The notes under the pieces: generated by a model
Told to the model about the DNA's origin: nothing
The model's input: the letters and a program-made list of their open reading frames with translations, nothing else
Databases searched by the model: none
Assembly: GCF_018449695.1 (NCBI RefSeq)
Contig: NZ_JAAVUY010000006.1
Coordinates: 124,001 to 188,000 of the forward strand
DNA: 64,000 nt
From: Bradyrhizobium sp. dw_411
Lineage (GTDB): Bacteria; Pseudomonadota; Alphaproteobacteria; Rhizobiales; Xanthobacteraceae
Direction: 5' to 3'
Program-made: the position numbers and the translations under genes
In this document: positions 62,755 through 64,000 of the stretch, piece by piece
Position numbering within the stretch: the stretch's first letter is position 1
Layout of the letters: each line of letters begins with the position of its first letter

Positions 62755-63689
62755 ACCTTCGTCTGCGACACCGCAGTCTCGTAGAAACTCATGTCGGAGT
62801 ATTTTTCCGGCTCGGAAAGGTGCTTGCGCGGAACACCGTAGTCGCTGCGCAGCGCGAGAACGGTCCGAACACCAACCGCATCTATCTTCGCATCCCTGAA
62901 GAAGCCTGTCCTGCCGTCGAGCAGTACAGCATAAGAACGTTCGGCGTCGCCAGGCGATGCGCCCGCCAGGTGCGCCTGAAAAATACGCAAGGCTTCGGCC
63001 TTGTTTGCTCTATCGTAGAGCCAATCGAGCGCCGCGATATTCGCCCGGATAAAAGATTCAATGTCGCCCTTGTGCGCATCAGCCCAGCCCCGGCGCACAG
63101 CGGCAACAACGCCCTGATAGTGATCGAGAGCATCCGCAGCCACCGCCAGGATGCGAAAGCCCTTATCCGCCGCGGCGAAAGTATAGGGTGGTACGGACAA
63201 GGTTCCCACATGCTTGCCGGCTAAAAGCGCGTCGAAACGCTCTCTCATCCCACCGACTTTGACCAGTTGATAGTCGCCCTCGTTCAGCCCATTCACGGCG
63301 AGTATCTTGCGGAGCACGAAAGCGTAGCCGGTGGTCAGCGCGTCAACCGACAGCGCCTTGCCGCGCAAATCGGAAAAATGGTGAATGTCGGGCGATACGA
63401 TCAGAGACAGGAAGCCGTTATCCGCGCCCATGACAGCGACAAGGTCGGGCTGCGCGACCGTCTCGGCCTCTCCCTGCCCCTCCATATAGGCCACGATGTT
63501 GTCGATCGCCGTCATGGCGATGTCGAACCGGCCATCGATCAGCCCGCTCATTTGCGCAATCGACCCAGGTGTCGGCTCAAGCCGGACGTCGAGACCTTCT
63601 CGCGCGAAAAAGCCCTTGTCCTGCCCAACCCAGAGCGGCCAGTTAAAGCCGGCCAGAAAGACATTTACATCGAGCCGGACAGGATTCAT
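62751..63689 (-). CDS. NMT1/THI5-like solute-binding protein, no visible signal peptide
   Basis: A 312-aa protein of the NMT1/SsuA-like class, which binds small organic ligands for ABC uptake: NWPLWVGQDKGFFAREGLDV, AQMSGLIDGRFDIAMTAIDN, FSDLRGKALSVDALTTGYAF. From the ATG at 63689 it starts MNPVRLDVNVFLAGFNWPLW directly, and no signal peptide or lipobox is seen, which is odd for a periplasmic protein. A start at 63767 would add 26 polar residues that are not a classic signal and would overlap the preceding gene. It may act in the cytoplasm or be exported otherwise. Confidence 0.75.
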   Translation of the reverse strand: MNPVRLDVNVFLAGFNWPLWVGQDKGFFAREGLDVRLEPTPGSIAQMSGLIDGRFDIAMTAIDNIVAYMEGQGEAETVAQPDLVAVMGADNGFLSLIVSPDIHHFSDLRGKALSVDALTTGYAFVLRKILAVNGLNEGDYQLVKVGGMRERFDALLAGKHVGTLSVPPYTFAAADKGFRILAVAADALDHYQGVVAAVRRGWADAHKGDIESFIRANIAALDWLYDRANKAEALRIFQAHLAGASPGDAERSYAVLLDGRTGFFRDAKIDAVGVRTVLALRSDYGVPRKHLSEPEKYSDMSFYETAVSQTKV

Positions 63690-63708
63690 TGCAAGATTAT
63701 CCGAAAAC

Positions 63709-64000
63709 CTAGCGGGGACGAAAGTCGCGCGGCGCCTTGATCTCGGAATAGTCGAGCTTATCGACATTCTCCGCCGTCACCAAAATGGCCGGCGTCTTGA
63801 TCAGCTTGGTCGGCGTCTCGCCTTTCATGATCTTCGCCGCCTGACGCACGGCTTCACGCCCCTGCAAAACGATTTGCTGAATGCTTTCGCATTGCAGATA
63901 ACCCTTGCGAAGATAGCTGTCGCCAATCGGTGACAAGTTGCTGCTTGAGACCTTGATCTTGCCTTCCAGTTGCGCCTGCACGAGAGCGTCGATCACGCCG
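63709..64000 (-). CDS. Periplasmic sugar-type solute-binding protein, C-terminal part
   Basis: The 3' end of a minus-strand gene whose start lies beyond the right edge. The 97 visible residues show the C-terminal lobe of a type 1 periplasmic sugar-binding protein: LEGKIKVSSSNLSPIGDSYL, then SIQQIVLQGREAVRQAAKIM and ILVTAENVDKLDYSEI. These match the hinge and C-terminal pattern of RbsB/RhaS-like proteins. It is followed after 19 bp by the NMT1-like gene, so both probably belong to one ABC uptake unit upstream of the oxygenase locus. Confidence 0.75.
   Translation of the reverse strand, partial: GVIDALVQAQLEGKIKVSSSNLSPIGDSYLRKGYLQCESIQQIVLQGREAVRQAAKIMKGETPTKLIKTPAILVTAENVDKLDYSEIKAPRDFRPR

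Noticed and set aside
1..64000. tRNA, rRNA, transposase or integrase genes
   Set aside because: I found no tRNA-like T-loop and anticodon layout, rRNA sequence, DDE or tyrosine-recombinase motif, so the repeats are not tied to a visible mobile enzyme.

Overview
The window looks like chromosomal DNA of a Bradyrhizobium-type alphaproteobacterium (Nitrobacteraceae). The main evidence is a cytochrome b/c1 fusion gene (fbcH) behind a Rieske gene, a fused anthranilate synthase trpE(G) with a leaderless trpL attenuator, a rhizobial-type ABC glycerol operon (glpRDSTPQUV), a BacA/SbmA peptide transporter, and many short high-GC palindromic intergenic repeats. No rRNA, tRNA, transposase, integrase or CRISPR array was recognised. 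Most of the sequence is ordinary core and lifestyle chromosome. The only clearly foreign-looking stretch is the AT-richer region around 42.5-43.3 kb.

Layout. 1-6 kb: glycogen synthesis (glgC end, glgA), a LemA/M48 membrane protease pair and two tandem ParA-like P-loop genes. 6-9.2 kb (minus strand): apt and the trp attenuator/trpE(G) unit. 9.4-17.3 kb: an extradiol dioxygenase-like protein, a dienelactone hydrolase, the cytochrome bc1 genes, trmL, hemF, an alpha/beta hydrolase and a DUF2158 gene. 17.5-20.4 kb (minus): a translationally coupled DUF1285-Nudix-DUF6111-cca operon, divergent from a MoxR-DUF58-BatA/DUF4159-large membrane protein operon (20.7-27.5 kb). 27.6-32.8 kb: a metal-uptake module (DUF2946, TonB receptor, DUF1007, His-rich NicO permease) whose upstream region holds a Zur-like palindrome. 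32.8-38.4 kb: a GNAT gene between two nearly identical structured repeats, then envelope glycan genes, a Nudix gene and a phosphoesterase.

38.6-42.3 kb: isocitrate lyase and DUF4170 diverge from an ScfR/RamB-type regulator, consistent with glyoxylate-bypass control. 42.5-50 kb: an orphan HEPN-like gene, bacA, a lytic transglycosylase, DUF1993, an Old Yellow Enzyme, a TPR protein and a DUF6065-like gene. 50.1-58.9 kb (minus): the complete glycerol/glycerol-3-phosphate unit, from regulator GlpR through GlpD and the ABC importer to the binding protein GlpV, closed by a terminator. 59.2-64 kb: a small secreted Cys-capped repeat protein, then a little-characterised locus. That locus has a TIM-barrel protein and a 2-oxoglutarate/Fe(II) oxygenase (minus), a divergent TetR regulator with a 23-bp operator-like palindrome between them, and a convergent pair of transport-type binding proteins that runs out of the window.

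The most interesting signals are: the leaderless trpL attenuator; the GlpS/GlpT pair, which by motif should form one intact and one degenerate ATP site; the Zur-like box on the TonB/NicO module; the TetR/2OG-oxygenase locus; the degenerate second ParA paralogue; and the double-hairpin repeats, one of which supplies the stop codon of the NicO gene.
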